Source: Adiantum capillus-veneris
Taxonomy: Eukaryota; Streptophyta; Polypodiopsida; Polypodiales; Pteridaceae
DNA length: 64,000 nucleotides
Direction: 5' to 3'
Assembly (NCBI GenBank): GCA_014529385.2
Contig: CM043971.1
Coordinates: 28,002,769 to 28,066,768 of the forward strand
Part shown: positions 1 to 14,009 of the stretch, one piece after another
Layout of the letters: the number at the start of each line of letters is the position of its first letter
How positions within the stretch are numbered: the first letter of the stretch is position 1
Made by a program: the position numbers and the translations under genes
Notes under the pieces: model-generated
What the model saw: the letters and a program-made list of their open reading frames with translations, nothing else
Database searches by the model: none
Told to the model about the DNA's origin: nothing

Positions 1-1198
1 GGTTGTGCCTGAGTGCAAGCGGAAAGGAAGAGATATATAGGAAGATGGAGCCCAAGTACAAGGCTTATGAGATGAGCGTATGCTTGTGTAACTATTGCAA
101 AGTTGCACGTGGGTGTTAAAGCTGCACGAGCATGCATGGTCTCTCTCTAATAGTGAGAGAATGAATCTACCGGACAATTTGATGATCTTTTGACGATAGA
201 AAATCTCTCAATAAGCCTCCAAAGATGGCGTTCATCTCAGATCTGCACGTAAGTGGCTACTTTTGGCATCTCAAATCTGCATGCAAGCGTTTGCTTTTGG
301 AATATTTATCTGGTTGGCTTTTTAATAAACGCCTATAATTAAGGCCTATTTTTATAGCTACAGTAGCTGCACTCAAATATATAGCTCGTTATTATTAGAA
401 ATACAATGGCATAGCTTGCAAAAAATCAGGACCGATCACCAAAATTTCCGCGGGTGTGTGAGACAAACACAAGTCAGGCAAACCATATTTCCTTGCAATG
501 TCGGTTGCAACCACCAGTCCCAATCGACAATAATTTATTACCTTGATATTTTAACTCTTATGCAAATGGGAACGAGTAGTCCAAAATTTGCTCTCTCGAT
601 TTGCTAGCACACAGAAACAAACCCGCAAGCAGACGACCACACTTGGCGGCAGACTCGACTCAAGTTAAAAGCCATTAATACTGCATAGAGGATTTAGGAG
701 AATCTTAGGTTTTGTTTAAAATAATGCACTCAATATTATCTTGTGACTTAATTCATAGCCGTAGCCATGTAGCTTTCTGTCTTTCATACTATTGTTGTTG
801 GTAGGTATTCACCCTTGATAGCTATACCTTATTCAGCTAAAAATATTCACACCTTTGCACAACCATTGAGCAATACACTAGGTGGGCTGTAGACCCAGAT
901 TGAGGCACAAATATTTTTGACCTTCGTCGTCACTAGGGACTGCCCTGTATACCTCGACCTTGCCATATTTAGATTGTATGTTTGGACATCATTTCTTGTA
1001 ATTTGTTGCTGTTGATCTTGTTGCAATTTGTCATAAAATAATTCATGTAATTCTATGATTGTCTTATGTGATCGTATACAAACGTGTGTGATGGTTTTCA
1101 TGTGAATCATTGATGTAGAGATGACAAGATTTACCAAGCCATTATCTACTGACTAATCATTATCTCGAGGTTTTGCAGATTTTGTCATGATTTTGCGT
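1..1198. other. No recognisable gene
   Basis: AT-rich intergenic sequence. The only open frames are short (63 codons on plus at 416, 96 on minus ending at 847) and show no family resemblance, promoter or codon pattern that I can recognise. The left end of the window cuts into whatever precedes it. Confidence 0.5.
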
Positions 1199-1727
1199 CT
1201 CTGATGCCATGATTTTGCACAAAACTAGCATCTTTGATGCCATGGTATGTAAAACCATGATGGTGATTACTATTTTACAGTTTTTATTTGATTTGAAGAG
1301 AACATTTCAGATACCATGGTGCGTAAAGCCATGATGATTGCTATAGTTTTTTTGAGCGTCTCTTATGCCATGGTGAATACCGTGATGCCATGGTACATAA
1401 AGCCATGATGATTATTTCTATTTCAATGTTTTTATTTGTTGAAAGTGTCTCCCGATGCCATGGTATGTGAAGCCATGATGATTATTCCTATTTCAAAGTT
1501 TTTCTAAGTGTCTCTAATGCCATGGTGGATATTGTGATGCCATGGTACGTAAAGCCATACCGATGATTACTATTTTACAATTTTTATTTGATTTGAAGAA
1601 AACGTCTCCAATGCCATGGTAAGTAAGGCCTGCATGATGATTATTCCTATTTCAAAGTTTTTCAAAGTGTCTCTTATGCCATGGTGAATACCGTGATGCC
1701 ATGGTACGTAAAGCCATGGTGATGACA
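1199..1727. repeat. Degenerate CCATGG minisatellite with a ~155-bp higher-order period
   Basis: About seven imperfect units built around ATGCCATGGT followed by GTAAAGCCATGATGATT, a T-rich spacer and GTGTCTC. Comparable points fall at 1365, 1517 and 1676, giving higher-order steps of 152 and 159 bp, each made of one short and one long sub-unit. The CCATGG cores are palindromic. No coding potential was seen. Confidence 0.75.
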
Positions 1728-2099
1728 ACTTCCATTTGTTGAGATCTTGGGGCCCCCGATATGTTCATTACATCTTGGTTTTGTATATATGTGTGCAAAT
1801 GTGATTACGTTGATATTACATTTGTTTCTATGTCGTCTGCACATGTGATTGCATCGACATTATGTTTGTTTCTATGTTGTCTCTAGAGAGGCGTCACGAA
1901 CCGTCTCCAAGGACAATGTGATGTGGTTATTTCTAACCTTCACGTTTCGATATGTTTCTTGAGTTGATGTTGTTTAGATGATAAAGTTCACGTCAAGGAT
2001 TGTGTACAAGGGCTCAAAGATATTGAAGCTGCTCAAAGATCTTGAAGAATTTGCATCAGTTCAATTCTATATATAGGGTTATTAAACTTCCAAAGATGC
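1728..2099. other. No recognisable feature
   Basis: AT-rich spacer between the minisatellite and a copia 3' end. I see no gene or structured element in it. Confidence 0.4.
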
Positions 2100-2271
2100 T
2101 TGAAAGCACACATTGTATATTATGTAGTGATGTAGCTCCTAGAAAATGAATTTTGTAAACTTTGATAATTATTACTATAACAATGCTGCATGTATATGGT
2201 GTTTTGGGTTTTTCCCTTGTACCCCCAAGGATTTTTTCATCCATAGTTAGGGACTCCTATTTGAGCGAGGG
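2100..2271 (+). mobile_element. Copia-family 3' internal end with polypurine tract
   Basis: The stretch GGGTTTTTCCCTTGTAC, then CCCCAAGGA, then the purine run GAGCGAGGG just before TGTTGGAGC, matches the sequence that precedes the LTR of the minus-strand copia remnant at 4287-4350 read in reverse. It is therefore the 3' non-coding tail of a plus-oriented member of the same family. The coding part is absent or too decayed to see. Confidence 0.6.
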
Positions 2272-2557
2272 TGTTGGAGCTATATAGAGATCCCACACTT
2301 ATGCTATATATAGCTAGGAGTCCCCACTATATATGTGTACTCAGTGTGTTCTCTCTACACACTTTGGGGTTTTCAATTGTAGTGGAGTCGTTTCTCTCTC
2401 TTTTCACCCTCGTGTCATCTCTTACTCTCGTGTCCATCTTCCTCCCTCGTCAACACGAGTTGTTGGAGCTATATAGAGAGTCCACACTTATGCTATATAT
2501 ATAGGAGTCCCCACTATATATGTGTACTCAGTGTGTGCTCTCTATATAGCTCCAACA
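2272..2557 (+). repeat. Copia LTR-like unit with an internal ~75-bp duplication
   Basis: It begins TGTTGGAGCTATATAGAGA and ends with the exact inverse, CTCTATATAGCTCCAACA, so it has TG...CA ends with long terminal inverted symmetry. The first ~75 bp recur from 2461 with small changes (CACACTTATGCTATATATA, then AGGAGTCCCCACTATATATG), so it is either a duplicated LTR start or two nested LTR fragments. No primer-binding site follows 2557. Confidence 0.6.
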
Positions 2558-4286
<1,729 letters not shown>

Positions 4287-5771
4287 CCCCCACTCAAACA
4301 AAAGTTTGTAGATTTGGATGAAAATATCCTTGGGGAGTACAAGAGAAAAACCCAATCTCCTATACAAAAGTGAAAATATCAACAAGAAGTAATTATGTGA
4401 AAGTGCATTGTATATCTATATACAAATATACAAGTGACCAAGAGATCACAGTGTGCAAGTGTGAAGTGTGCATAGTGCATGGTGCCTATTAGATGACAAT
4501 AATATATGTACAAAGCTACCATAACCGTAGAGAGTCTAATCTAAAAAGAATGAAATGAAAGCAACTCCAAGCTTTGAGTGTAAGAGGATGAAGTGTGACT
4601 CGTTGATGACTTTGGTGAGAATGCCTACAATCATTTAGTCACTTGAAAAATGTTCAATCACGATAGTGCCTTTGCGTACTTCATATGGGATATAATGATA
4701 ATGCCGATCAATGTGCTTTGACTTGTTATGTTGCACATAGTCTTTTGCAGTAATAATAGCATTCTAATTATCACAATGCAAGGGCATACTAGAAAGAGGA
4801 AAACGATTAATATCAATATCAAAGCCAAATTAGATCACGAGTTGCAAGCAATGCGGCAATATATTTGGACTCGATGGTAGAAATTACAACACAATGTTGT
4901 TTTCTTGTTGTTCAAGCTATTATACATCCATTAGTGAAGAATCAATTACCATTACTAGATCATATGGATAAATACAAGCTCACCCAATCTACATCTTTGT
5001 AACTCAAAAGAGTGAGAGAGTGATGGCATCAAGTTTGATGTCAATCATTATCAATTGACCAAACCAAAATCTACAATACCTGTTATCTATTTCAATATGT
5101 GTTTTGTTCTAGACCAATTCTTAAGAAATGGACGTGCAAGATGTTGTCCAAAATAATTAAGAATAAACAAAACATTAATTCAAGTGTTCCAGCAAATTGA
5201 AGACATCTGATCAGGTTAGCATAAGGTTGATTTACAACAAGATTACCACCATTTTTAAAACTTAAGTATCTTTTGTATAACTTGCAAGACACAGAGAATG
5301 AACTAAATGCGTAGATTCCAAGCCAAAATTTTGAATACAATCTTCAATAAACTTTGACTCTCCAATCAAAAAAATCCTTTGGTGTGGTTCCTTTGAATAT
5401 CACCAAGACACAAGTGGTGAAGCTCTCTAATATCCACCATGTCAAATAATGTAGAAAATATCCTCTTAACTTATTGAAAAAATCCCAAAGAATTAGAAAC
5501 AAGGAGTATATCATCAACATAAAGAGCAAGGATCACAAAACTATCATTTTGGCATACTATGACTTGCCAAAGAAATCCAAAGTCATTAACATAAGGATTG
5601 TACCATCCACATAAGATCAAGGATCTAAAGAGCAAGAGGTAAATCCATGGGAGACTAGAAAAAGAACAAACTTTATATATTAGGTTTGTGAATATTTTTT
5701 GAGATCATATAATGTCTGATGAAGTTGAGCAACAAGGTCTTCCTTACCTATAATAATAAACCGCTCTTTGT
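4287..5771 (-). pseudogene. Ty1/copia reverse transcriptase-RNase H remnant
   Basis: Minus-strand translation with several stops and frame changes gives copia RT then RNase H in order. Near 5766 there is EDLVAQLHQTLYDLKK, the pattern of the copia SLYGLKQ segment. Around 5510-5530 LYVDDILLVSN carries the RT active-site YVDD. Near 5430 FDMVDIRELHH matches the DMxDLGELxYFLG segment. Near 4690-4730 HNKSKHIDRHYHYI and EVRKGTIVIEHFSSD match the RNase H C-terminus, followed by ILTKVI. Gag, protease and integrase are missing: the reading frame stops at 5771, exactly where a plus-oriented LTR begins. The 3' non-coding tail is at 4287-4555. Non-functional. Confidence 0.8.
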
Positions 5772-6399
<628 letters not shown>

Positions 6400-6700
6400 C
6401 CAGTGTGTCCTTGTTAAGTTCACTCTATCATGTCTAGACCAAGAAGACAGGTCAGATTGAGAGTGGTAAGCGAGTTACCCTCGAATTTGGTGAGAAGTGG
6501 CTAGCCAAGCATCCTACAATGCTGTTTCATTTACAAACCCTTTCCATTATATATCTTCTTTCTAGCTTTGTAATGACAACACCATTAGAGGTGGTGTCAT
6601 GAGACCCATAGACCATATTGAAGTCTCTAGCCACTATGTCCATAGTTAACTGAGTGTTGGCCAACCATTGCCACAATTCCCCCTAGCCTGAGATTATTGT
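6400..6700 (-). pseudogene. Possible LINE endonuclease remnant
   Basis: Minus-strand translation around 6560-6640 gives LWQWLANTQ, then VARDFNMVYGSHDTTSNGVV. This resembles the plant LINE apurinic endonuclease segment in which a W-rich stretch precedes GDFNMVE. The glycine before the D is replaced by arginine and stops follow soon after, so this is a short dead fragment. No LINE reverse transcriptase is visible nearby. The call rests on one motif and its spacing. Confidence 0.4.
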
Positions 6701-7487
6701 CAGTGTAAACCTTAACAACCAAGAGAGGAAATGAATAAAATAAAATATCCACCACTAGGATGATTCAAGACCCTTTGTGGGTTAAGAGATGCTTTTATGC
6801 ATGTGAGCACTCCAAAGTACCCCCCTTTAAATCCTTGATAAAAGCATTCCATTCCTCAATAATGAAACACCTAACCAGATCTATTATGCTTCTTATGCTC
6901 TTAAATGCGACAACTATAAAGATTACTAGAAAGAATCCATTTGTTAAAAGTATACAACCTGGTGGGGTCATTAAGTCCCTTGACATTAAAGGTGGCCTAC
7001 CTCATAATGGGGTGTTATGCACCACCCGAGTCTCCCCTTCCAGTACCTAGATGCTATATATTTCAAGCCTATCATGTAAAAAATACAAAAAGTTGGAAAA
7101 AATCTCCAGCTGTAAATAATTGCGATTATTTACTTTTGTTGCAAATTTTTGCTTGAACTTTATAATTTTGATCTTTACATGTTTTTATGCATCTATGCAT
7201 GTTCCAAAATTGATTTGAAGAAAATTGGACTCTATTTGTCAACAATTTAGACTCAAAGGTGATTCAGAGCAGAATCTATAGAATTTTCTAACTTTGGCAT
7301 TGTATTCCCCTAACAGAAGCAATGCAAGATGCAAAGAAGGCCAAGAAGAGGGTGTCCCAAAAAGAGAAGCTGCAAGAGCTGCCACCCTACCAACTGGACC
7401 CAAGTTCAGTAAAGAAAGCCAAGGCAACATACTTGTCCAGAGAACACCTTGAGGAAAACAATACAATAGTTTTTACTGGCAGGTTTA
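6701..7487. other. No recognisable gene
   Basis: AT-rich spacer up to the left end of the family C composite. The 96-codon plus frame at 6760 and its minus shadow have no recognisable similarity. Some of it may be further LINE sequence. Confidence 0.35.
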
Positions 7488-8575
7488 TGTAATGTCCCCA
7501 ACCCGCCTACACCAAGATCGGGATGGGATCCTTGACAGGTCTCTAGGCCTAATAAAAATCAGAGTCTCTAAACATGAAAAATCCAGGGAATTCAGCCTTA
7601 CCATTAATAATGGTTTAGGTTTATAGCCCTAGAAGGAGACCTAGTCCTGTCTCGCAGCGGAAACGGGACAACATATTAAAAACCCAAAAATTATTTCGGC
7701 CCTATAACTTCCACAAGTTGGGCTAAGATGTCCTCAACCAACGCTTTTTTCCCCCTAACATATGTGAGGGCACAGCCGTTGGTGGAATCCTCTTCCAAGT
7801 AGAGAAGTTTCTAAAATGTTTTAGTGCGCGGGAATGGATAGTTACCTGACTAATCAGGTCCACTTGTCCATGATTGACAACCTTAGTCAATCCCCACTTA
7901 CCACCCCGCACTCACACATGATTCTTTTGTTTTTTAATTACTATCACATTGTTTTAACATTTAAAATAATGGTTTCTTTTAACTTTTCATCACAGTAATT
8001 CCTTCAATCAAATACATTGAAAAGCATTCTTTTAGCAAACAAACATCTTTAAACTTAAGACAGGGTACTATCAATCAAAACATTTTCCATAATAACCATG
8101 ACCAGTACTCTTCTTGTCTCAAGACCACTTAAGGGTGAAAAACGGCACCCATTCCTTATTCAAATCCGGAGTGGATAAACCCCCACCCAAGGTTCCGGGT
8201 GCCCATATACCAAACCAATTGCCCATACAACCGGGCGGCTCCCCTAGGATTAAAAAAATGGTATCCTAACTTATGTAGAAACATCAAGACATGACACGGA
8301 GCAGAAACTCAACGTTCATGGGGGTAACCGACTTATCCGTAGCTAGAAAGCCAATCATTATCATCAATTTATACTAAGGATTCGGAGGTGTCTTGAGACA
8401 AGCTGTCTTAAGGATGATCAATCATATCTTTCCTATTTCAAACCGTTTTAACCCAAACAATTCTTTCCTATATTATAAACAATGCACGTTGGAAATTACC
8501 TTCCGTTTTCAGCCAGTTTATCTTTCCTAACCTTACGTATGCAATGCTAATTTAAACCTAAACTTTAAAAGAAAA

Positions 8576-8761
8576 TTAAATGAACAAAATAGAAATCCAC
8601 CTGGGACTGCTCGTCCATGTGCTGGGGGCGCTTGCCCGTAGACTCTCCTTTATTGGCCTATGGCTAGGCCCAGCCTCATGGTCATTTGTAGCTTTGTTTC
8701 GTTTGTTGCTAACATCCTCTTCCTCAGTAAGAGTATTTCCCCTGGTTCCCTTGGGAGCCAT
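8576..8761 (-). CDS. Conserved 61-codon ORF inside the LTR, Gag-like start
   Basis: ATG at 8761; the product begins MAPKGTRGN and is charged and Ser/Pro-rich (HEAGPSHRPIKES). The same frame is open in LTR 2 at 13660-13475 with only T-to-P and E-to-K style changes. It lies downstream of the LTR TATA box, so it would be in the transcript. Near its end the sequence reads CCCAG then GTGGAT, a fair 5' splice site, so it could be a first exon spliced to the internal gag. That link is inference: no matching acceptor was demonstrated, and it may be only a leader ORF. Confidence 0.35.
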   Translation of the reverse strand: MAPKGTRGNTLTEEEDVSNKRNKATNDHEAGPSHRPIKESLRASAPSTWTSSPRWISILFI

Positions 8762-9109
8762 GTCGGCAGCCTTATAAAAGACTTAACCCATTTAGAAGCT
8801 TAATTGAATAATCTTCTTTTTCCTTGTTTACCCAAAAATACGGATTTTTGGAGTAAGTAGGTATAGTCAATTCGATGAGATATTCCTTCTATAACTTATT
8901 TATGCTATAAGTAATTTTTTTTTCCACTTTTCAATAATGATTTTGGACGTCAGGTATTTATTTGGCAATTAGATAAATTCATTTACTAATTTCCCTTGTC
9001 TCTTTTATACAAAAATTGGTTATTTTTATTGCATATACATTCCTAAACTATTTATCTAAAGTTGGGATATTTATCATAGATTCCTCAAGGGGTGTTCTTC
9101 CTCTGATAA

Positions 9110-9990
9110 TTATATGAAAGGTTTATGGGTTAATTTACTATATTCCCCCTTTTATTTTTACCTAAAAATAATGTAATTTTATGGGGATATTTAGGTAAAC
9201 TAATTATCTAATGGTAACATAATTACCGTGGGTTTTCCAAGGTATACTTAACCTCTAGTAAATAACTCAAATCCATTTGAGTTCATTTGCTAAATTTTAC
9301 CTATTTAACTTGTCTCAAAAACATGGTATTTTTGCTAAAGTAATTAGGTAGATTAATTTTCTGAGCTTGTCCCAATTATCACGGGTTCCTTAACACCTAA
9401 TTAACCACTGATAAATAACTCGAAGCATTTGAAGTTAATTTACTAATTTCCCCTATTTAATTTTTCCTAAAAACAAAATATTTCTGCTAAAGTAATTAGG
9501 AAAATTAATTATCTGAGCTTCTCCTAGTTATCATGGGTTTCTTAACACCTAATTAACCACTAATAAGTAACACAAAACAATTGATGTTAATTTACTAATT
9601 TCTCCTATTTAATTTGTCCTAAAAACCGGGTATTTCTGCTCAAAGAATTAGGAAAATTAATTATCTAAGATTTTCCTAATTATCACGGGTTCTTTAGCAC
9701 CTAATTAACCACTGATAAATAACTCAAAGCATATTTAATTTGTTCTAAAAATAGGGTATTTCTTCTAAAGTAATTAGAAAAATTAATTATCTGAGCTTCT
9801 CCTAATTATCACAGGTTTCTTAACACCTAATTAACCACTGATAAATAACTCAGAGAATTTGAAATCAATTTACTAATTTTCCCTATTTAATTTGTCCAAA
9901 AAACTGTGTAATTCTACCTAATTAATTAGGAAAATTACTTAAAAAATTATAGGATAATTTTCCTAGCTTAATGACTATCTAATGCAGCTT
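9110..9990. repeat. ~150-bp tandem repeat inside LTR 1
   Basis: About five diverged units, each with TAATTAGGAAAATTAATTAT, a TCCTAATTATCACGGGTT segment, CACCTAATTAACCACTGATA and a TTTACTAATTTCCCCTATTT segment. Comparable points near 9260, 9412, 9561, 9714 and 9840 give steps of about 150 bp, with a shorter last step. LTR 2 has the same array. Confidence 0.75.
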
Positions 9991-10350
9991 TGATAATTAC
10001 CTCAACTTAATCTAAGCTTAATTAATATATTTCCCATTAATTCATGGTTAATAATTTTAGCCCTAATATGATAGGATAATTAATTAGCTTAACCTTACTA
10101 TGCTTAATTATAACAATCAGCAGAGAATAATTAATTAACAGAGGGTTTATGAGTGTACATAAGCCTAATCTTTGATTTATTAACAAAATAGATTAATCTA
10201 GCCTTACTAATTAAAAAGGATTAGGTTAATTACCGTTTAGGTTAATCAACTAGAGCTTAATCTCTAGTGATTTCTGCGTAGCGTCCTCTCTAGATGAGAG
10301 AAAGAGTGTCAAGGCTCCGAGCCTGTGTAAAATGTGAAGCTAGGGGTCCT

Positions 10351-10357
10351 ATTTATA
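10351..10357 (-). promoter_or_regulatory. LTR 1 TATA box
   Basis: Reads TATAAAT on the minus strand within CTATAAATAGGACC, about 490 bp into the LTR. The identical motif is at the matching place in LTR 2. This would start transcription near 10320, before the long R-U5. Confidence 0.5.
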
Positions 10358-10849
10358 GTTTTCTGGCACTCATAAGCTCTCACACGCTGAAAAAGGCAAT
10401 TGCTTGCAGTTCAAGCAGCCCCCTTCAGGTCAAAAAACGACCCCTACTGCTAAATGAGTCCCTGGCAGGTCAGTGATGACCCTCCCATTACCTGCCAGCT
10501 TTTAAAATATCATATATGCTATATTTTGACCTATTTTGGCTTAATTGGTAAATATCTTGTAAATATCTAGGAGGCCTTTAATAAAGTCTATGCTTAAATG
10601 ATTACTGCAACCCTTCAATTTTACCTAATTTACTCAATTTACAGTGTAAACTTCAAGGGGCCATAACTATGCCAGTTTTTATCGGAATTCAATTCTGAAA
10701 ATTTCTAGCCCGGGGTTTGTCGTGCTTAAGATTCCAAAAATACCAATTTTTATTTCTTTTGAGATAGTGTTTGTGCCTGATTTCTTGATCAATGCTTTCT
10801 CCTAAAGCTTAAGTTAATTCCCGACAGCTAGAAAGGTGGAGACCTTACA

Positions 10850-12386
10850 ATCACCCCAACTTAAGAATTTGAGATGTCCTCATCTCAACCGAAACTGGGA
10901 AAGTCTTTGGGAAGAGAAATTTATCCTCCCGAGTGGCATCTTCAAAGGGATAACCTTTCCACTTTACCAAATGTTACTGATTACTCTAAGAGTTCTTTCT
11001 AGCTTCTGGTTGGAGTTACTTGCTAGTCAATTTTTCCTCAAGAAACTCTCAGTGTTGAGCCCATCGTAAAAACCTTTACAAACCATTTGTATCATCTCAA
11101 AAACCAGGCAAGCAATCTGCTGCTCCATTGTCATCTGGGGAGCATAGCGTCGTAAAGACACAAACTTGGTGTAGTACTCCTCCAGAGAGAGTCCTAACTG
11201 GCATAGACCAAAGAATTCGTTCATCTTGATAGCCTGATGTGCAGGAGGGAGATAGCGTTCTTTGATTGCCTGCTTCATTTTCTCCCAAAACGGACTACTC
11301 GTGGGATTATCTCTGCTGTGTTGCTTCTACCAAAGTTTGGCATCTCCGCAGAGATGGAACATACCCAACATTGTTTGGTTTTCTAGAGCAGTTCGTGCAG
11401 CTTTGAAATAGTCATCCATAGCATCTAACCACGCTTCGGCATCTCGCTCTAAATTGGGTCCCTCTCCCTTGAAAGTAGGGAGTTGAACTTGCTTTAGTAG
11501 TAATTTTTTCTCTTGACTAACAGTATAAAGGCTATCTACGCGAGTATTTCCCTGAGATTGAATTAGTGGTGTTTAGTACCAGATGAAATCTTTCTTACTT
11601 ATAATTTTAACTTATCTCCTACTCACAACTTTTGCACATAGGATGAAGACAATTGCCAAACCATAAACAAAACTACTTATAGCATACCCATGAGAACCAT
11701 AGTATGTACAAGAGTTAATACAATTCATGAAGATCCTACTATGTACAAAGGTGACGATAGTCCTATACTAAAATCTTGTGGACTTTGGGTGGATCAGATA
11801 TAGGATCAAAATATACAACATCTTTTGGTCCATTAAAACTAGGGCCTACTCCTATGGGCCTAATTCTACCTGGGTAGATTACTTTAGACACCTCATCAAA
11901 CACCCACTGATTTTGTGATACTTGGACATCATCTATTAGAAGGTTTCTTCTGGATTCTCCGTCCCAATGAAAAAGTATACTTCAATCACTTGAAGATCTT
12001 CGGCCCATTTAAGTCTCTTCATATTTAGTTCTAAACCTTCTAACTCTCCTGCATCAATGAAGAAAATTCCACTAGATCCTGATCACTTGATTCTCCAAGT
12101 AGAAGGAGAAAATCTATTATCCAGTCATTTCATCACGCTTTTTTGCATTGAATAGTCTCGAGATAGGCAAGCCTTCATAAATCTAATGTTGAAATCCATG
12201 GATTTGCAGTAGGCCTGATGGGAATCTTCCTGCAAGGATGTGGATAATTCTCTCTCTTTCCTTCACTCCCTCTTTTCAATTAAATACGTCTTTAATTGAA
12301 TTTGTCAAAGATCACTTATTTCAACCTAACACCTTAAACTTTTCCTTACGTCCAAGACTTTAATTAACACATGCTCTGATACCACT
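10850..12386 (-). pseudogene. Family C internal region 1: truncated gag
   Basis: In minus orientation it carries a primer-binding site, a damaged copy of the leader ORF (a 1-base loss near 11940 compared with region 2), and Gag codons between about 11470 and 11027 (MKQAIKERYLPPAHQAIK, then FFGLCQLGLSLEEYYTKFV). Gag is cut short by a 1061-bp deletion: base 11108 joins to the equivalent of 17086, removing the zinc knuckle that region 2 retains. The junction has only one base of ambiguity. Non-coding as it stands. Confidence 0.75.
12373..12384 (-). promoter_or_regulatory. Primer-binding site (initiator Met tRNA)
   Basis: The minus strand reads TGGTATCAGAGC, the classical complement of the plant initiator-Met tRNA 3' end, two bases inside the LTR ending at 12387. 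It marks LTR 2 as the 5' LTR of internal region 1. Confidence 0.85.
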
Positions 12387-13474
12387 TGTAATGTGCCCAA
12401 GCCGCCTACACCAAGATCGGGATGGGATCCTTGACAGGTCTCTAGGCTTAATAAAAATGAGAGTCTCTAAACATGAAAAATCCAGGGAATTCACCCTTAC
12501 CATTAATAATGGCTTAGTTTTATAGCCCTAGAAGGAGACCTAGTCCTGTCTCGCAGCGGAAACGAGACAACATATTTAAAATCCAAAAATTATTTCGGCC
12601 CTATAACTTCCACAAGTTGGGCTTAGGTATCCTCAACCAACGCTTTTCCCCCCCTAACATATGTGAGGGCACAGCCGTTGGTGGAATCCTCTTCCAAGTA
12701 GAGAAGATTCTAAAATCGTTTTAGTGTGCGGGAATGGATAGTTACCTGACTAATCAGGTCCACCCGTCCATGATTGACAACCTTAGTCAATCCCCACTTA
12801 CCACCCCACACTCACACATGATTCTTTTGTTTTTTAATTACTATCACATTGTTTTAACATTTAAAATAATGGTTTCTTTTAACTTTTCATCACAGTAATT
12901 CCTTCAATCAAATACATTGAAAAGCATTCTTTTAGCAAACAAACATCTTTAAACTTAAGACAGGGTACTGTGAATCAAAACATTTTCCATAATAACCATG
13001 ACTAGTACTCTTCTTGTCTCAAGACCACCTAAGGGTGAAAAACGGCACCCATTCCTTATTCAAATCCGGAGTGGATAAACCCCCACCCAAGGTTCCGGGT
13101 GCCCATACACCAAACCAATTGCCCATACAACTGGGGGCTCCCCTAGGATATAAAAAACGGTATCCTAACTTATGTAGAAACATCAAGACATGACACGGAG
13201 TAGAAACTCAACGTTCATGGGGGTATACGACTTATCCGTGGCTAGAAAGCCAATCATTATCATCAATTTATACTAAGGAGTCGGAGGTGTCTTGAGACAA
13301 GCTGTCTTAAGGATGATCAATCATATCTTTCCTATTTCAACCAGTTTTAACCCAAACAATTCTTTCCTATATTATAAGCAATGCACGTTGGAAATTACCT
13401 TCCGTTTTAAACCAGTCTATCCTTCCTAACCTTACGTACGCAATGCTAACTTAAACCTGAACTTTAAAAGAAAA

Positions 13475-13660
13475 TTAAATGAACAAAATAGAAATCCACC
13501 TGGGACTGCTCGTCCATGTGCTGGGGGCGCTTGCCCGTAGACTCTCCTTTATTGGCCTATGGCTAGGCCCAGCCTCATGGTCATTTGTAGCTTTGTTTCG
13601 CTTGTTGCTAACATCCTCTTTCTCAGTAGGAGGATTTCCCCTGGTTCCCTTGGGAGCCAT
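13475..13660 (-). CDS. Second copy of the LTR 61-codon ORF
   Basis: ATG at 13660; begins MAPKGTRGNPPTEKED and is otherwise the same as the copy in LTR 1, including the potential splice donor at its end. Preservation of the frame in both LTR copies is mild evidence for function. With a few percent divergence over only 186 bp, chance survival is possible. Confidence 0.35.
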   Translation of the reverse strand: MAPKGTRGNPPTEKEDVSNKRNKATNDHEAGPSHRPIKESLRASAPSTWTSSPRWISILFI

Positions 13661-14009
13661 GTCAGCAGCCTTATAAAAGACTTAACCCATTTAGAAGCTT
13701 AATTGAATAATCTTCTTTTTCTTGTTTACCCAAAAATACGGATTTTTGGAGTAAGTAGGTATAGTCAATTCGATGAGATATTCCTTCTATAACTTATTTA
13801 TGCTATAAGTAATTTTTTTTTCCACTTTTCAATAATGATTTTGGACCTCGGGTATTTATTTGGCAATTAGATAAATTCATTTACTAATTTCCCTTGTCTC
13901 TTTTATACAAAAATCGATTATTTTTATTGCATATACATTCCTAAACTATTTATCTAAAGTTGGGATATTTATCATAGATTCCTCAAGGGGTGTTCTTCCT
14001 CTGATAATT

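Larger units (their letters stand above)
7488..10849 (-). repeat. Family C LTR 1 (3362 bp)
   Basis: On the plus strand it runs from TGTAATGTCCCC to GAGACCTTACA. It is AT-rich and contains a ~150-bp tandem repeat, a TATA box and a short conserved open frame. About 530 bp lie upstream of the TATA region (U3) and about 2.8 kb downstream, an unusually long R-U5. Confidence 0.8.

Noticed and set aside
9110-9990. CRISPR-like regular repeats
   Set aside because: Units are ~150 bp, degenerate and AT-rich, without unique spacers, and lie inside a plant LTR.
10294-10476. 60-codon plus frame, also at 15210
   Set aside because: It runs antisense to the LTR transcript, in the U3/TATA region, and is conserved only because the LTRs are copies.
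10836-11069. 77-codon plus frame, repeated identically at 15752
   Set aside because: It spans the polypurine tract and LTR boundary on the non-coding strand. Identity simply reflects the duplicated element.
12373-12384. tRNA-like match
   Set aside because: It is an initiator-Met primer-binding site next to an LTR. No tRNA cloverleaf surrounds it.
13479-13676. 65-codon plus frame, also at 8580
   Set aside because: Antisense shadow of the minus-strand 61-codon LTR ORF.
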